This document shows positions 49,701 to 57,658 of a stretch of 64,000 nucleotides of DNA, one piece after another (the first letter of the stretch is position 1; each line of letters starts with the position of its first letter). The position numbers and the translations under genes were made by a program. Under the pieces are notes generated by a model that saw only the letters and a program-made list of their open reading frames with translations, made no database searches and was not told the DNA's origin. Source of the stretch: Trichomonas vaginalis G3 (taxonomy: Eukaryota > Parabasalia > Trichomonadida > Trichomonadidae); contig NC_067204.1 in assembly GCF_026262505.1 (NCBI RefSeq), positions 17,896,165 through 17,960,164 of the forward strand, written 5' to 3'.

Positions 49701-51116
49701 GTGGTAAGGGTAGGTTCTTAAAGGTATAGCATCTGTCATTTCATTCATAACGCATTTGAAGAATTCTGACATTGAACATAATAATTTCCACATTTGCTTT
49801 TGAATTTTAACAACATCTTTTCGATATCCTGTAAGATTTCTGGCTCTTACCATATATGTCATCAAGCTCAAGTCGAAAACATCCTTCAAAGGCAGAAATG
49901 AACCTTTTTGAATCAAAGATTTCCTCAATTCCGTGGAATCGATTGGGAAATCATCGAATATAAGGCACTGGAATGCCAATGCTTGGCATAAATCAAAGTT
50001 ATCATGGAACCTGTCGAATAATTGTTTGACATGAGTCAAATTTATGATGGAAGGTGCTGCTTCTCTCAATCCAATCATCAAATCCATTGCGGCACGTTTG
50101 GCTGATGGTACGTATTCGGCGTAATTCGGTCTAGAAAGGGCTTGAAGTACGCGATTCTTCTCGCGAATTGAAAAAGTGATGAAATAGCCAAAGGAAAGGA
50201 ATGTTATGACCAAGAAGACACAAAAAACAATTTCCGGTGACAAAAAGTCAGAAATAACCGTTGAAAGAGAAATAATCAAAGATGTAAAGAAGCAAGTGAA
50301 TAAAATAGTCTGTATAATGACTTGTTGGTAAGAAAATGTCCAATTAATACGCGTTACTTCTTTGTAAAATAGATATGCGAAAATTAATAAAATAAAGAAG
50401 GAAGGAATGCCTTTTTCAATCAAACGGTTTGATACTGCATTGAATCCAAATGATATGATGCTAATGGCAGAGACTAATCTCAATGACACCGAATAATATG
50501 TCGTAAAGAAAAATTGTTCGCTTGCGTTTAATGTATTTTGGATAATTGTGTAGATTATTTGCATTCTTAGGACAATTAAGAAGAATATGAACAGATACGT
50601 GAGAGATATCAATTTGCTTGAATCTTTTATTGATGAGCCTAAATAAGAGCAAATACCTGGATAAAGAGCAGCGTAGCATACAACCTCAAGATACTTTGAA
50701 GTTATGAGTAAGTATAGAGGTATTCGCCGCTGTTTTGCGAAATAAACTAAACAAATAAAAAGAATTACAATTTCTAGTAGATATAACGCTAAGAATATTG
50801 CACTTTCTCCATTAATTGAACCAAAATCAAAAGGAACTGTACGTATTAAAGCTAAAGAACTCATTGCAGAAACGGCATGATACATTTGCGATGATCTTTG
50901 CCAGAAAACAAGGTTCCAGGGTTGAAGACCGATGCAAAGTAACTGGTAACATAGATATGAAAATATCAATGTCCGTAAGTATTGATTGAATTTTATTCTG
51001 TGGCATCTGTATCTATTAAAATAAAGTAGCATGAAGTTCTTTGAAAAGATTGTGCCATCCAAAAACAAGTTTGAAACCACCGTAACATGGCGAGTTGCAA
51101 ACGAGGATGGATGCAT
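46767..51116 (-). CDS. transmembrane class III nucleotide cyclase, 1449 aa
   Basis: A large receptor-like cyclase. The N-terminal part has many membrane helices (residues about 45-330), then a helical cytosolic region. Further membrane helices follow (LIIITIFFFLYLVVLVPYML, IIPVVIYFAGSVATGAVMIV, ICGVFFSLIPFLLYLFVLLT) around two long, probably extracellular sensor segments, then a PAS-like region (LPDPVFVINMNQVIITMN). The catalytic domain is at residues 1271-1430. Metal-binding Asp are in SFCDIVQFTPW and TIGDCYM. The purine-specifying Lys and Asp (VTKIKTIGD, PAFDVYG) favour ATP, so cAMP. The transition-state Arg of the NxxxR motif is not seen (VVNDAQAME). The open frame starts 25 codons earlier at TTG; I use the ATG giving MHPSSFATRHV. 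Divergent from the PROPPIN gene. Confidence 0.93.
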   Translation of the reverse strand: MHPSSFATRHVTVVSNLFLDGTIFSKNFMLLYFNRYRCHRIKFNQYLRTLIFSYLCYQLLCIGLQPWNLVFWQRSSQMYHAVSAMSSLALIRTVPFDFGSINGESAIFLALYLLEIVILFICLVYFAKQRRIPLYLLITSKYLEVVCYAALYPGICSYLGSSIKDSSKLISLTYLFIFFLIVLRMQIIYTIIQNTLNASEQFFFTTYYSVSLRLVSAISIISFGFNAVSNRLIEKGIPSFFILLIFAYLFYKEVTRINWTFSYQQVIIQTILFTCFFTSLIISLSTVISDFLSPEIVFCVFLVITFLSFGYFITFSIREKNRVLQALSRPNYAEYVPSAKRAAMDLMIGLREAAPSIINLTHVKQLFDRFHDNFDLCQALAFQCLIFDDFPIDSTELRKSLIQKGSFLPLKDVFDLSLMTYMVRARNLTGYRKDVVKIQKQMWKLLCSMSEFFKCVMNEMTDAIPLRTYPYHKLIQKTSKSLLSFLQTYPNNEDGAFFLDLFKRVSPNHPMIPEMEFWANYKDNFIESALEIFPKLISVVIHNPDRLESYVQTTPNIIGHGVVEMLKNEENFTGRPTTRLAKKGPFISSFTHPILIIITIFFFLYLVVLVPYMLSTVQQGSNVTRIKFIYRVLRRIKRLQTFLFPVELFYRNPNKEVTDFWSNIEDYNSYRDKLIENITQLQDNISQFLTVGGDSTTEISSVFTNLSDEIYYIPLLKSNFSLYHAIFPFLFISAELALNDTQFIKYDTGSINESLNLLDEITNLSNLFIDDVSGEVYNVELMESAKPMFYYTVIFGFLHLIAIPLIIFISIKKANARNSIFFSSLRDTQKTALSAINVFLQSQMRNVWGNNNIWHASNAYQGGSLLSIIIPVVIYFAGSVATGAVMIVKFQSYTDQLNMIKSDFLRVNSQFAMLCDITQTNFYIYFSDDNDSMKQTYIDKLEELHSDFIFQSEKRSQEVNNDTTYSDTYNNWLDNAIIQKWVASSALLVELERVPQEYITQLQVFFSEVDPVCTLLIDEMSKSWKDQITMTGIDIIICGVFFSLIPFLLYLFVLLTLQRFDAPFMDTVSLLEHLNEKALSNDTTRALNNSATQLERNELDFDQTFYDIILQTLPDPVFVINMNQVIITMNTAATKMTVKGPQSKMICDALNIQLTSATFDATPLDFIISSYIQEDRITVVTYDIIGTYRDRRRYYSLTILPLFKGEQNSIIGRSHGATMFSLTFHDTTNEIVQQELIEKETSKFMQIINQILPKEIASQLLKDQKSISMTVEKVCVSFCDIVQFTPWCASQTAEGVVNTLNTMFTLFDDKCLRYRSVTKIKTIGDCYMSAAGIFDKGDSVSESSHQMLSFALDLVDSINEVNAKLGTKLRVRVGVAFGGPISAGLMGIRKPAFDVYGQVVNDAQAMESGGEPMKVHINKELYDIVNDAKNVIFNIREDGTVLCERKQKL

Positions 51117-51133
51117 CTTTTTGAATAAATTTT

Positions 51134-51251
51134 TTTTTCTTTTTATTGTAAAATCTTTGTTACTTTTAACCCTAGTAGCACTTTTTTTCAAAAACTTTTT
51201 TCTTTTTATTGTAAAATCTTTGTCACTTTTAACCCTAGTAGCACTTTTTTT
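51134..51251. repeat. 63-base tandem repeat in a divergent promoter
   Basis: Two copies (about 51134-51188 and 51197-51251) share CTTTTTATTGTAAAATC and AACCCTAGTAGCACTTTT with one or two differences. They fill the 167-base gap between the cyclase and PROPPIN starts, so any factor-binding or initiator site they carry is doubled for both genes. Confidence 0.85.
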
Positions 51252-51283
51252 AATTTTTTTTTCTCAATTTTTTTTTTATTTCT

Positions 51284-52240
51284 ATGATTTCACCAATAAG
51301 ATCATTGTGTTTTAATGATGATCATGAAACATTTACAATTGTTCTACCATCGCAATACAGAGTTTTCAGATGTGATCCTTTCGGAATGATTCTTGGTCGC
51401 GAAATGGAAGAATACTCTTTAGGAAACGTAGCTACATATGATGGATATAGATTCCTTGCTATAACAGGATCTCCATCACCACCAGATTTTAACAGCAAAT
51501 GCATTAAGATTTTTGATCACTCTACCGGACAAATTAAATTCGAACATCAATTCAATGAGCATATCCTTACAATGAAACTCGGAGATGGCTTAGTTGTAAT
51601 CAATATGCACTGTCGTATCGAGATTTGGAACACAAATACAAAAGAATTATTCTCTGCTTTGGATATTGGATTAAATGTCCACTGCCCTCTTTGCATTGCC
51701 CCTGATTCCAAGTCTATCATCTGCAGCGGACAAGATGATAAAAAGATTTGGCTTTGTAACAATATCCGCGAAAAGAATCTCGCAAAACGCAATTGCGGCG
51801 TGGAAGAAAAAGGCGTTTCCATTTCTCTTTCTGCATATAATAGAAATGGAACTTTATTTGCAATCGCTACTTTTGGCGGTGAAAAAATTTACATTTTTGA
51901 CGCCAAAATGCTAAACTGCATTGCAACACTTGAGCGTGGCAATCCAGGCGACATCATACAATCAATCGATTTCTCACCAAACGAATATTACATTGCAACT
52001 TGCTCTAAAGACGCAGAAGTAAGAGTTTTCGATATCAGAAAGAATTCTAGAGGTGCAAACGTTCTTCAACAACCTGTTATAAAGGTTAAATTACCTTCTG
52101 TTACGATGCCAAGAATTTGCTGGATAAAAAACGATGTTATCGGAGTCACATCGCTTGATGGCGATTTCCACAAGATTACATTGAAAGATGAAACGAATTT
52201 CGAAGTTCAAACTTCACCTTTCTTGAAGAGATCTGATTAA
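51284..52240 (+). CDS. ATG18: PROPPIN (Atg18/WIPI) WD-repeat protein, 318 aa
   Basis: A seven-bladed beta-propeller of the phosphoinositide-binding family that acts in autophagosome formation and endosomes. The N-terminal blade (SLCFNDDHETFTIVLPSQYRV) has the PROPPIN pattern leading into FRCDPFG. Middle blades include IEIWNTNTKELF and LSAYNRNGTLFAIAT. The hallmark block is KIYIFDAKMLNCIATLERG followed by IIQSIDFSPNEYYIATCSKD. Here the FRRG lipid-binding motif reads LERG, so one of the two arginines is lost, which may weaken PI3P binding. There is an ATG start and a normal length. It is divergent from the cyclase gene through a tandem-repeat promoter. Confidence 0.85.
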   Translation: MISPIRSLCFNDDHETFTIVLPSQYRVFRCDPFGMILGREMEEYSLGNVATYDGYRFLAITGSPSPPDFNSKCIKIFDHSTGQIKFEHQFNEHILTMKLGDGLVVINMHCRIEIWNTNTKELFSALDIGLNVHCPLCIAPDSKSIICSGQDDKKIWLCNNIREKNLAKRNCGVEEKGVSISLSAYNRNGTLFAIATFGGEKIYIFDAKMLNCIATLERGNPGDIIQSIDFSPNEYYIATCSKDAEVRVFDIRKNSRGANVLQQPVIKVKLPSVTMPRICWIKNDVIGVTSLDGDFHKITLKDETNFEVQTSPFLKRSD

Positions 52241-52978
52241 TAAAATATGTTTTAATATTTTTTAATAAATGCTAATTGTATTTACTAAAATTAGTACTTT
52301 TTAGATATTTCCAATATATTTCACAAGATTTAAATCAAAAACTTAACATCTTTCAACTGATTTTTTGTTGAAAAATATAGAAACTATTTAAAGAGTATGA
52401 TTTGAGATGTAATATTACCTATGCTGATATTACGGTTGACAACAGCTTAAGTGTTGCCTAGTAAGTAGTTTTATGAGAAATATTCAACACATTCGAGCCA
52501 AAACTTGATATATATTCTAGTGGAGGACAATGAATTTTTTGCAAACCAGTTATGCATTAAAAATACTTATATAACGTCGAAAAAATAACCCAAAAGTGGG
52601 AATTTTAACTTGTAGCAGAGGAATTTTTGAATACAAATGAGCAAACTTTTGAAATAGAATTTGCTCTATATCAGATGAGCTCCACACTGGTGAAATTTGG
52701 GGTGATTTTACCAACGATATCTCAAAAATTAGATTCTTATTAACTTCAATTTGCCGAGTTAACCAAAACGTTTTATGTGTATGAAGAGAATATTGGATAA
52801 GCATGTAATATCTACGCTTATTATACAAACTTGAGCTTTGATGATTATTTTGAAATTAAGAATTTAGGTTTGGAATTTTCATGTATCATCACGGCTGTAT
52901 GCATATAAACAGAAGTAGAGTAGTATTGCTATCAAAATTAACCCAGTTTTATTGAAAAATACGGGTTCTAAAAGTTAA

Positions 52979-53377
52979 ATTATATGAACATCACCAATGA
53001 AAAATTTTGTGACATACGATTATTTTCTTTTTCAAAAAAATTGAATTTTTTTACACATAAATCTTTATTCTAAAGGAATTTTGAGTAAGCTACATAAATA
53101 GCTGATTGTAAGCTTGGTTTCAGCTTGAAATATCAAGGAATTCTGAAAGGATATGAGAATTCAGAATTTGAATTTGGCGTTAGGAAATCATAGGGGATAC
53201 ATGGATTCATTTAAGGATTGAAATGGATGTGACTGGATCAACCGTAAATGTTGCGAGCGGGTTATATGGAGATGGAACCTAGGCCCTCATTTGCTTTTCT
53301 GTTGATTCAATTTTTTTGAAAAGAAAATAATCGTACGTCACAAAATTTTTTCGCTCATTTGTTGACATTCATATAAT
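52979..53377. mobile_element. foldback (long-TIR) element, about 400 bases
   Basis: The left arm (52979-53045) and right arm (53306-53377) are inverted repeats of about 70 bases. They share ATTATATGAA at the tips and then AAAATTTTGTGAC and TACGATTATTTTC, followed by TCAAAAAAATTGAA at the inner ends. Several small indels separate them. The interior has no ORF. It looks like a non-autonomous foldback/MITE copy. The target duplication is not clear. Confidence 0.7.
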
Positions 53378-53378
53378 G

Positions 53379-53435
53379 AAAATTTTGTGAAGTCCGAATT
53401 TGAGCTTTGCTCAAATTCGGACTTCACAAAATTTT
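53379..53435. repeat. 27-base perfect hairpin with 3-base loop
   Basis: Bases 53379-53405 (AAAATTTTGTGAAGTC to TTTGAGC) are the exact reverse complement of 53409-53435, with loop TTT. It directly abuts the foldback element, whose arms carry the related AAAATTTTGTGAC. A stem this long and perfect must be recent or maintained. Confidence 0.95.
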
Positions 53436-53585
53436 AAATTTATGCTACGGAGTTATTTTTCCGACGTTACTATGAATACTGAATTAAAAAAGAAAATTCA
53501 AAGGCATTTCATTTTGTCACCAAAAGTGAGATATTGAATTTTTAACCGAAAAAGTGCCACCGATAAAAATTTTAAAAAGCTTGAC

Positions 53586-54640
53586 ATGTCAAGTTCAGAG
53601 CAACCAAAAAATAAAGATGGGTGTAATTACAATGACCTTAAGCCCATTAAAGCATTCGAATACCCAGATCAAGCATCAAAAATTATTTGGGGCGTCAATT
53701 CAAATAATATTTTACAGATATCTTCACAAATTATCGAATTAATTACAACTTGCAAAATATCTATCAAAATGGTACTTCATTTGATTGATATTTTTTCACA
53801 AATTCGAGTTAAAGAAATTAAATTATTTTCAGAACTTTATCTAAAGATAACAAACGAATTTTCATGCATCATCCAGCCGAAAAATGAGAATTTAGCGACT
53901 CTTTTGCATTATAAAGGTCTCAAATTTGAAAACTTCTACCCCAAAATGAAAGAAAAAGAAATTCTTAATTTATATTCAACAGAATCTCCTTTATACTATA
54001 TTGAATGGGATAAAGTTAATGATCTTAAAAGTAAATTCCCAAATCTTGATATTAATCGGGAGATTAAGAATATCACACCACTTGATTGTTCAATTAAATA
54101 TGGCTCAGAATTGTGTTTCAATTACTTGAAAAATTTAGGAGCTAAATACGCTAAATACTCCGAAAAATACGCTGTTCAAGGCGGAAATAAAATCATTTTT
54201 ATGCAAATGATAGAAGAAGGTAAATCATTTGATAACATGATTAATACAGCATTGGATTATCGAAACTATGAAATTGCTGAGTACCTTCAATCAAATTTAG
54301 GTCAAACATTTGATTCAATAGCAGAAAGTATGCATTTCGGAAATTATCATATTGCATCTTATTTACTTACTAATGGAGAAGATATCAACAAAATTTATAA
54401 TTTCTTTCTTTTCATATTTAACATTGTTTTATGAAATTCTCTTTCTCCTCATATTAATCATTGTTTTAAAAAATCCTCTTTCTCTTCATGAATGCCCTCT
54501 TAGTATTGCCATCAAAGAGAATTCAATGGAAATTGTCCAATTCTTAGTTGAGCATGGTGCTGATGTTAACATGATCCTTATTCTCTTTCTTTTCATATTT
54601 GACATTGTTTTATGAAATTCTCTTTCTCTTTTATCATTAC
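53586..54640 (+). pseudogene. ankyrin-family gene, truncated and interrupted
   Basis: The ATG-initiated frame of 282 codons has the ankyrin-associated N-terminal domain of another subfamily (LDIFSQIRVKEIKLFSELYL, LLHYKGLKFENFYP). It is followed by repeats of the LDYRNYEIAEYLQSN and GNYHIASYLLTNGEDIN type. After INKIYN the frame enters T-rich sequence and stops at 54434. The next ankyrin repeat (HECPLSIAIKENSMEIVQFL) continues in another frame from 54487 and again ends, after HGADVN, in the same T-rich sequence. The T-rich block (54404-54447 and 54585-54628) has therefore been duplicated with the repeat it interrupts. The first 282 codons could still be expressed. Confidence 0.7.
54404..54628 (+). 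repeat. 44-base direct repeat interrupting two ankyrin units
   Basis: 54404-54447 and 54585-54628 differ at one base (CTTTCTTTTCATATTT, then A or G, then ACATTGTTTTATG...). Each copy follows an ankyrin unit at the same phase, right after its INK/VNM residues. This implies tandem duplication of an already interrupted unit. Confidence 0.85.
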
Positions 54641-54703
54641 AAACTTTCAACAATGTTTTCTCAAAGTTTTTGTTCAATGCAACATAATTGAGAAATGTTT
54701 TTC
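54632..54703 (-). repeat. dispersed ankyrin-end sequence, inverted match to 36930-36990
   Basis: Reverse complement of about 36920-36990: AACATTTCTCAATTATG and TTGCATTGAACAAAAAC are shared exactly. Both copies lie beside ankyrin pseudogenes, so this is probably the 3' end of a decayed ankyrin gene. Confidence 0.75.
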
Positions 54704-54803
54704 TTTTTTCATATTTTAAAAGTAAATTAACTATACTTCGATTATTTTTGATTCAAATGCTGTTCGGCATTAGAAGCAAATAATAATCATAATCAAGATA
54801 ATT

Positions 54804-54860
54804 CCAATTTTATATACTTTTTGGGCGCTAAAGCGCCCGTAAAAAAAGTATACAAAATTG
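54804..54860. repeat. strong hairpin with GC-rich tip
   Basis: GGGCGCT-AA-AGCGCCC at 54823-54838 is flanked by complementary AT arms (TATACTTTTT on the left, AAAAAGTATA on the right, then CAATTTT/AAAATTG). It gives a long near-perfect stem. The GC tip stands out in very AT-rich DNA and is likely a foldback or MITE remnant. Confidence 0.85.
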
Positions 54861-54927
54861 ATAATTTGCAAAAATCTTTAATTCAAAAATCCTGACAACC
54901 TTTATAATTTGTTATTGAAGTTTAATC

Positions 54928-55102
54928 TTAAGGCTGCACTTACGCCCATCTGACTTTAATTCAAATTTTTGACAACTGACGGCAAGCATAATTGAAAATT
55001 AACATTAAACATATGAATTGAAAACCATGTCATAGGGGTGTAAGTGTACCATTAAATAACTGAATTGAAGGTTGTGTCAGATGGGTGTATGTGTACTGAT
55101 AA
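54928..55102. mobile_element. MITE-like copy related to 11682-11815
   Basis: The left end TTAAGGCTGCACTTACGCC and CCCATCTGAC is mirrored at the right (GTCAGATGGG, then GTGTACTGATAA), giving imperfect TIRs. An internal GTGTAAGTGTACCATTAA near 55039 is a second end-like motif. It shares an exact 24-base block (54951-54974) and TTGAAAATTAAC with the copy at 11682. No coding capacity. Confidence 0.6.
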
Positions 55103-55164
55103 GATCGAAAATATTTAAAAGTTTATAAAACAAAAAAAATATTAATAAATATAGTATTAAAAAG

Positions 55165-56958
55165 TTATCTGGCTTCCAATTGGTCAATAATCTTCTTTCC
55201 ATTTGGAAGATTTGCTGCTTGAATCATCTTTATCACCTGTGATTTCAATCCAGCCTCATTTAGCATCTCCAAAACAGACATGGCCTTCTGTCTGACGTCT
55301 GCTTTTGGAGCATCAAGCAAAAGCATCACGAAAGCGATGATTTGACTTGTATCCAAGACTCCTTCTTCTCCTCCGAATCTTTTAATCAATGTCTGAATGA
55401 TGTCAAGTCTTGGAATCACTGCTGTCCACTGTACAGGTTGTTTCAAAGGTGCCATGACAACAGGAGCAACGAATTGAACTCCTAATGCAGAGTTCCCTGC
55501 AGCCCAAGTGAAGAATTCAACAGCAGGTTGCATCATCCTTTTGTTGCCGAGTTTTGCGAAGATCGCGTGTTTGTGGGCTTCAATTGAAGATCTCACGACA
55601 TCTGGTGGTGGCTTAAGTTTGTCTGTGAGCTTCATGATCTCGTCAACACTCTTCACGAAGACTCCTTGTGAGTTATCTTTGACACATGGCTTCAGCATTG
55701 ATAAAAACTTTTCGTAGGCTTGAATTGCACTTCCGCCCCTCAATTTGCGGATTGATTGTGCAATAGCTTTGATACCTGCTTGACGGAGATCTGTATTCTT
55801 AGAGTAGAACTGCTGGGCAGCTTCTTCTCCGCAAACTTTGATGACGATATCTGCTTCGGCGCGCTGATTTGGATCTAAAGCATCGAGATGTTCGCCGTCA
55901 TCATCAAGAGGTGGCGCTGATGGTTGGGATTTGATTGGTCTGTCGTATTCTTCGCCTGGAGGTATATTATCCCACTGATTGTGTCCGAAATTCATCGGGC
56001 GATGGTCTCCAGTGTATAAATCTGTCTTCATTGGGCGTATTGGGCGTTCTTGTGGCTCGGCGCGTGATTCTGTATCATCAAAACGCTCTGATTGATATGG
56101 AACTTCAGATGCTTCTGGTTCTTGTAGATAAACGGGATAATTTTGTGGCGGCGGGTTATATTGTTGTTGAGAGAATTGGCTGACATCTGGATCTAATGAT
56201 GATTTACGCCTTGGATGAGGTTTTGGAGGAGGTTCATTGAAATCGTTGAAGTTTTGGTCATCATTTCCTGCAAGTATGTTCTCTTCTTGTATTTTAAGCT
56301 GTTTGGCTAAATCAAAGTCTTCATTTCTGATGGCTTCGATCTTTCTTTGTTTCAAATCTTGTAAGAAAGCTCTATTATCACGAATAATGTCTATCCTTGC
56401 TTTGATAGCTTTGGCTCGATCGAAATCTTCTCTTTCAATTGCTTCTTGTTTGGCTCTTTCAAGATTTAGTAATTGTTCATCTTCAAATGGATTTTCTTCG
56501 CCATAGCCTCTTGCAGAAAAGGATATTAAGCCTACTTGATTAGATTTATTTAAGTGATTTTGATAACATCCGTTTATTTTTATCTTTATGTATCGAAGAT
56601 GAAGCATATTAGGGTGAGCAACACGAATTTCTCTTGCTTTGTAGTTGTTGGCGCGATTATCAGTGAATTTAAATGAATCTATTTGTTCAAACTGTACTTT
56701 TCTCCAATTTGCTTTATCTCCTCCGGAAAGAAGATCTATACTTGATGCAATTTTACTTTGATGACTGATAAATTTCATTTCTGTTAAAGCAACTTGGGAT
56801 CCAAAGTCTAATATTACTTCTTGTGGATAAGATGCGTTCGGAAGCGTAATCCAACCATTTGCAAATGGAGACGTATCCATAAGATTTGAGGCTGGATTAG
56901 AATCTATTTCACTTGTCGCATATATTACTTGAAAAGGAAGCGCACTTGGCGCATCCAT
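55165..56958 (-). CDS. CEP104: CEP104-like centrosomal/ciliary tip protein, 597 aa
   Basis: The domain order matches CEP104. An N-terminal jelly-roll domain (residues 1-150) has NGWITLPNASYPQEVILDFG and KFISHQSKIASSIDLLSG. Two short helical charged repeats follow (QEAIEREDFDRAKAIKARID, RKIEAIRNEDFDLAKQLKIQ), then a disordered Pro/Asp-rich linker (about 235-370). The C-terminal part is a TOG-type HEAT domain (ADIVIKVCGEEAAQQFYSKN to the end) that would bind tubulin. The zinc-finger region of animal CEP104 is not seen, so it is shorter. In other eukaryotes the protein caps ciliary microtubule plus ends with CP110/CEP97 or EB1. A role at the flagella or axostyle tips of this flagellate is inference. 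ATG start, no upstream alternative. Confidence 0.83.
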   Translation of the reverse strand: MDAPSALPFQVIYATSEIDSNPASNLMDTSPFANGWITLPNASYPQEVILDFGSQVALTEMKFISHQSKIASSIDLLSGGDKANWRKVQFEQIDSFKFTDNRANNYKAREIRVAHPNMLHLRYIKIKINGCYQNHLNKSNQVGLISFSARGYGEENPFEDEQLLNLERAKQEAIEREDFDRAKAIKARIDIIRDNRAFLQDLKQRKIEAIRNEDFDLAKQLKIQEENILAGNDDQNFNDFNEPPPKPHPRRKSSLDPDVSQFSQQQYNPPPQNYPVYLQEPEASEVPYQSERFDDTESRAEPQERPIRPMKTDLYTGDHRPMNFGHNQWDNIPPGEEYDRPIKSQPSAPPLDDDGEHLDALDPNQRAEADIVIKVCGEEAAQQFYSKNTDLRQAGIKAIAQSIRKLRGGSAIQAYEKFLSMLKPCVKDNSQGVFVKSVDEIMKLTDKLKPPPDVVRSSIEAHKHAIFAKLGNKRMMQPAVEFFTWAAGNSALGVQFVAPVVMAPLKQPVQWTAVIPRLDIIQTLIKRFGGEEGVLDTSQIIAFVMLLLDAPKADVRQKAMSVLEMLNEAGLKSQVIKMIQAANLPNGKKIIDQLEAR

Positions 56959-57242
56959 ACGTTTTGAAATTCATCTCATTGTGTTAGAGACTTTAAAATC
57001 TATAAAATAAAATACATTTATAATGTGTATCAATTTTTTATTAATAAAAATGAGTGTTGCGGTAAAAATCAGCCTCATTTTAATATTTCAATAGCTTAAC
57101 TTAACTGTTCATACCTGTAACCAATGTAATTCAGTATTTCTCCTAAAATTATCAGAAATCTTTGTATCCATTGTTATCTACTTGTGTAATGAATTTCAAA
57201 GATTTATGGAAAAGTGCAAATATATGATTTTTAAAATATTTC

Positions 57243-57461
57243 GTGTCTGATGAAGACATTCATCCATATAAATACAGTGAATTAAGAAAAATCCACAATA
57301 ATATTTTATGCGACTCTATTCCATATAATAATCGCTATACAAAGTCATATTTATCTCTTGCCAAGATTGTAAAAGAGGTCGACAAGATTAAAGATATTTC
57401 AAGCTTCCTGTTTTATATAGGAAAGATTGAAATAGAAACTATTCAATTTTTTATACTTTAA
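57243..57461 (+). pseudogene. ankyrin (DUF3447-type) N-terminal fragment, start codon mutated
   Basis: SDEDIHPYKYSELRKI and SIPYNNRYTKSYLSLAK match the N-termini of the genes at 6956 and 39079. The ATG has become GTG. Residues between LRKIHNN and DSIPYNN have been deleted (about 40 relative to the paralogs), and the frame ends soon after SSFLFYIGK. No ankyrin repeats remain. A clean dead copy. Confidence 0.8.
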
Positions 57462-57658
57462 ATGTACTTTTTCTCTATGATAGAATTGATATATTTATGA
57501 ATAAACGTAAATATAGCTCACATTGATCATACTCTATCATTTCACCGTTTCAAAATCTAAAAAATATCTCCAGATTAAGACTCATGGTGTAAAAACGAGC
57601 TTAAGTATTAAATGAAAAGATTATTTTTATTCACATTGTAATAATAAAATTATTAAAA

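Larger units (their letters stand above)
52241..53585. other. intergenic with foldback repeats
   Basis: 1.35 kb without a gene. The right half holds a foldback element (52979-53377) and a 27-base hairpin (53379-53435), listed separately. The left half is AT-rich and featureless. Confidence 0.5.

Noticed and set aside
51117-51191. N-terminal extension of the cyclase (25 codons)
   Set aside because: It starts with TTG and translates the T-rich tandem repeat of the promoter. The same reasoning removed upstream extensions of the Pin1-like, 19734 ankyrin, 41238 ankyrin and 42048 membrane-protein genes.
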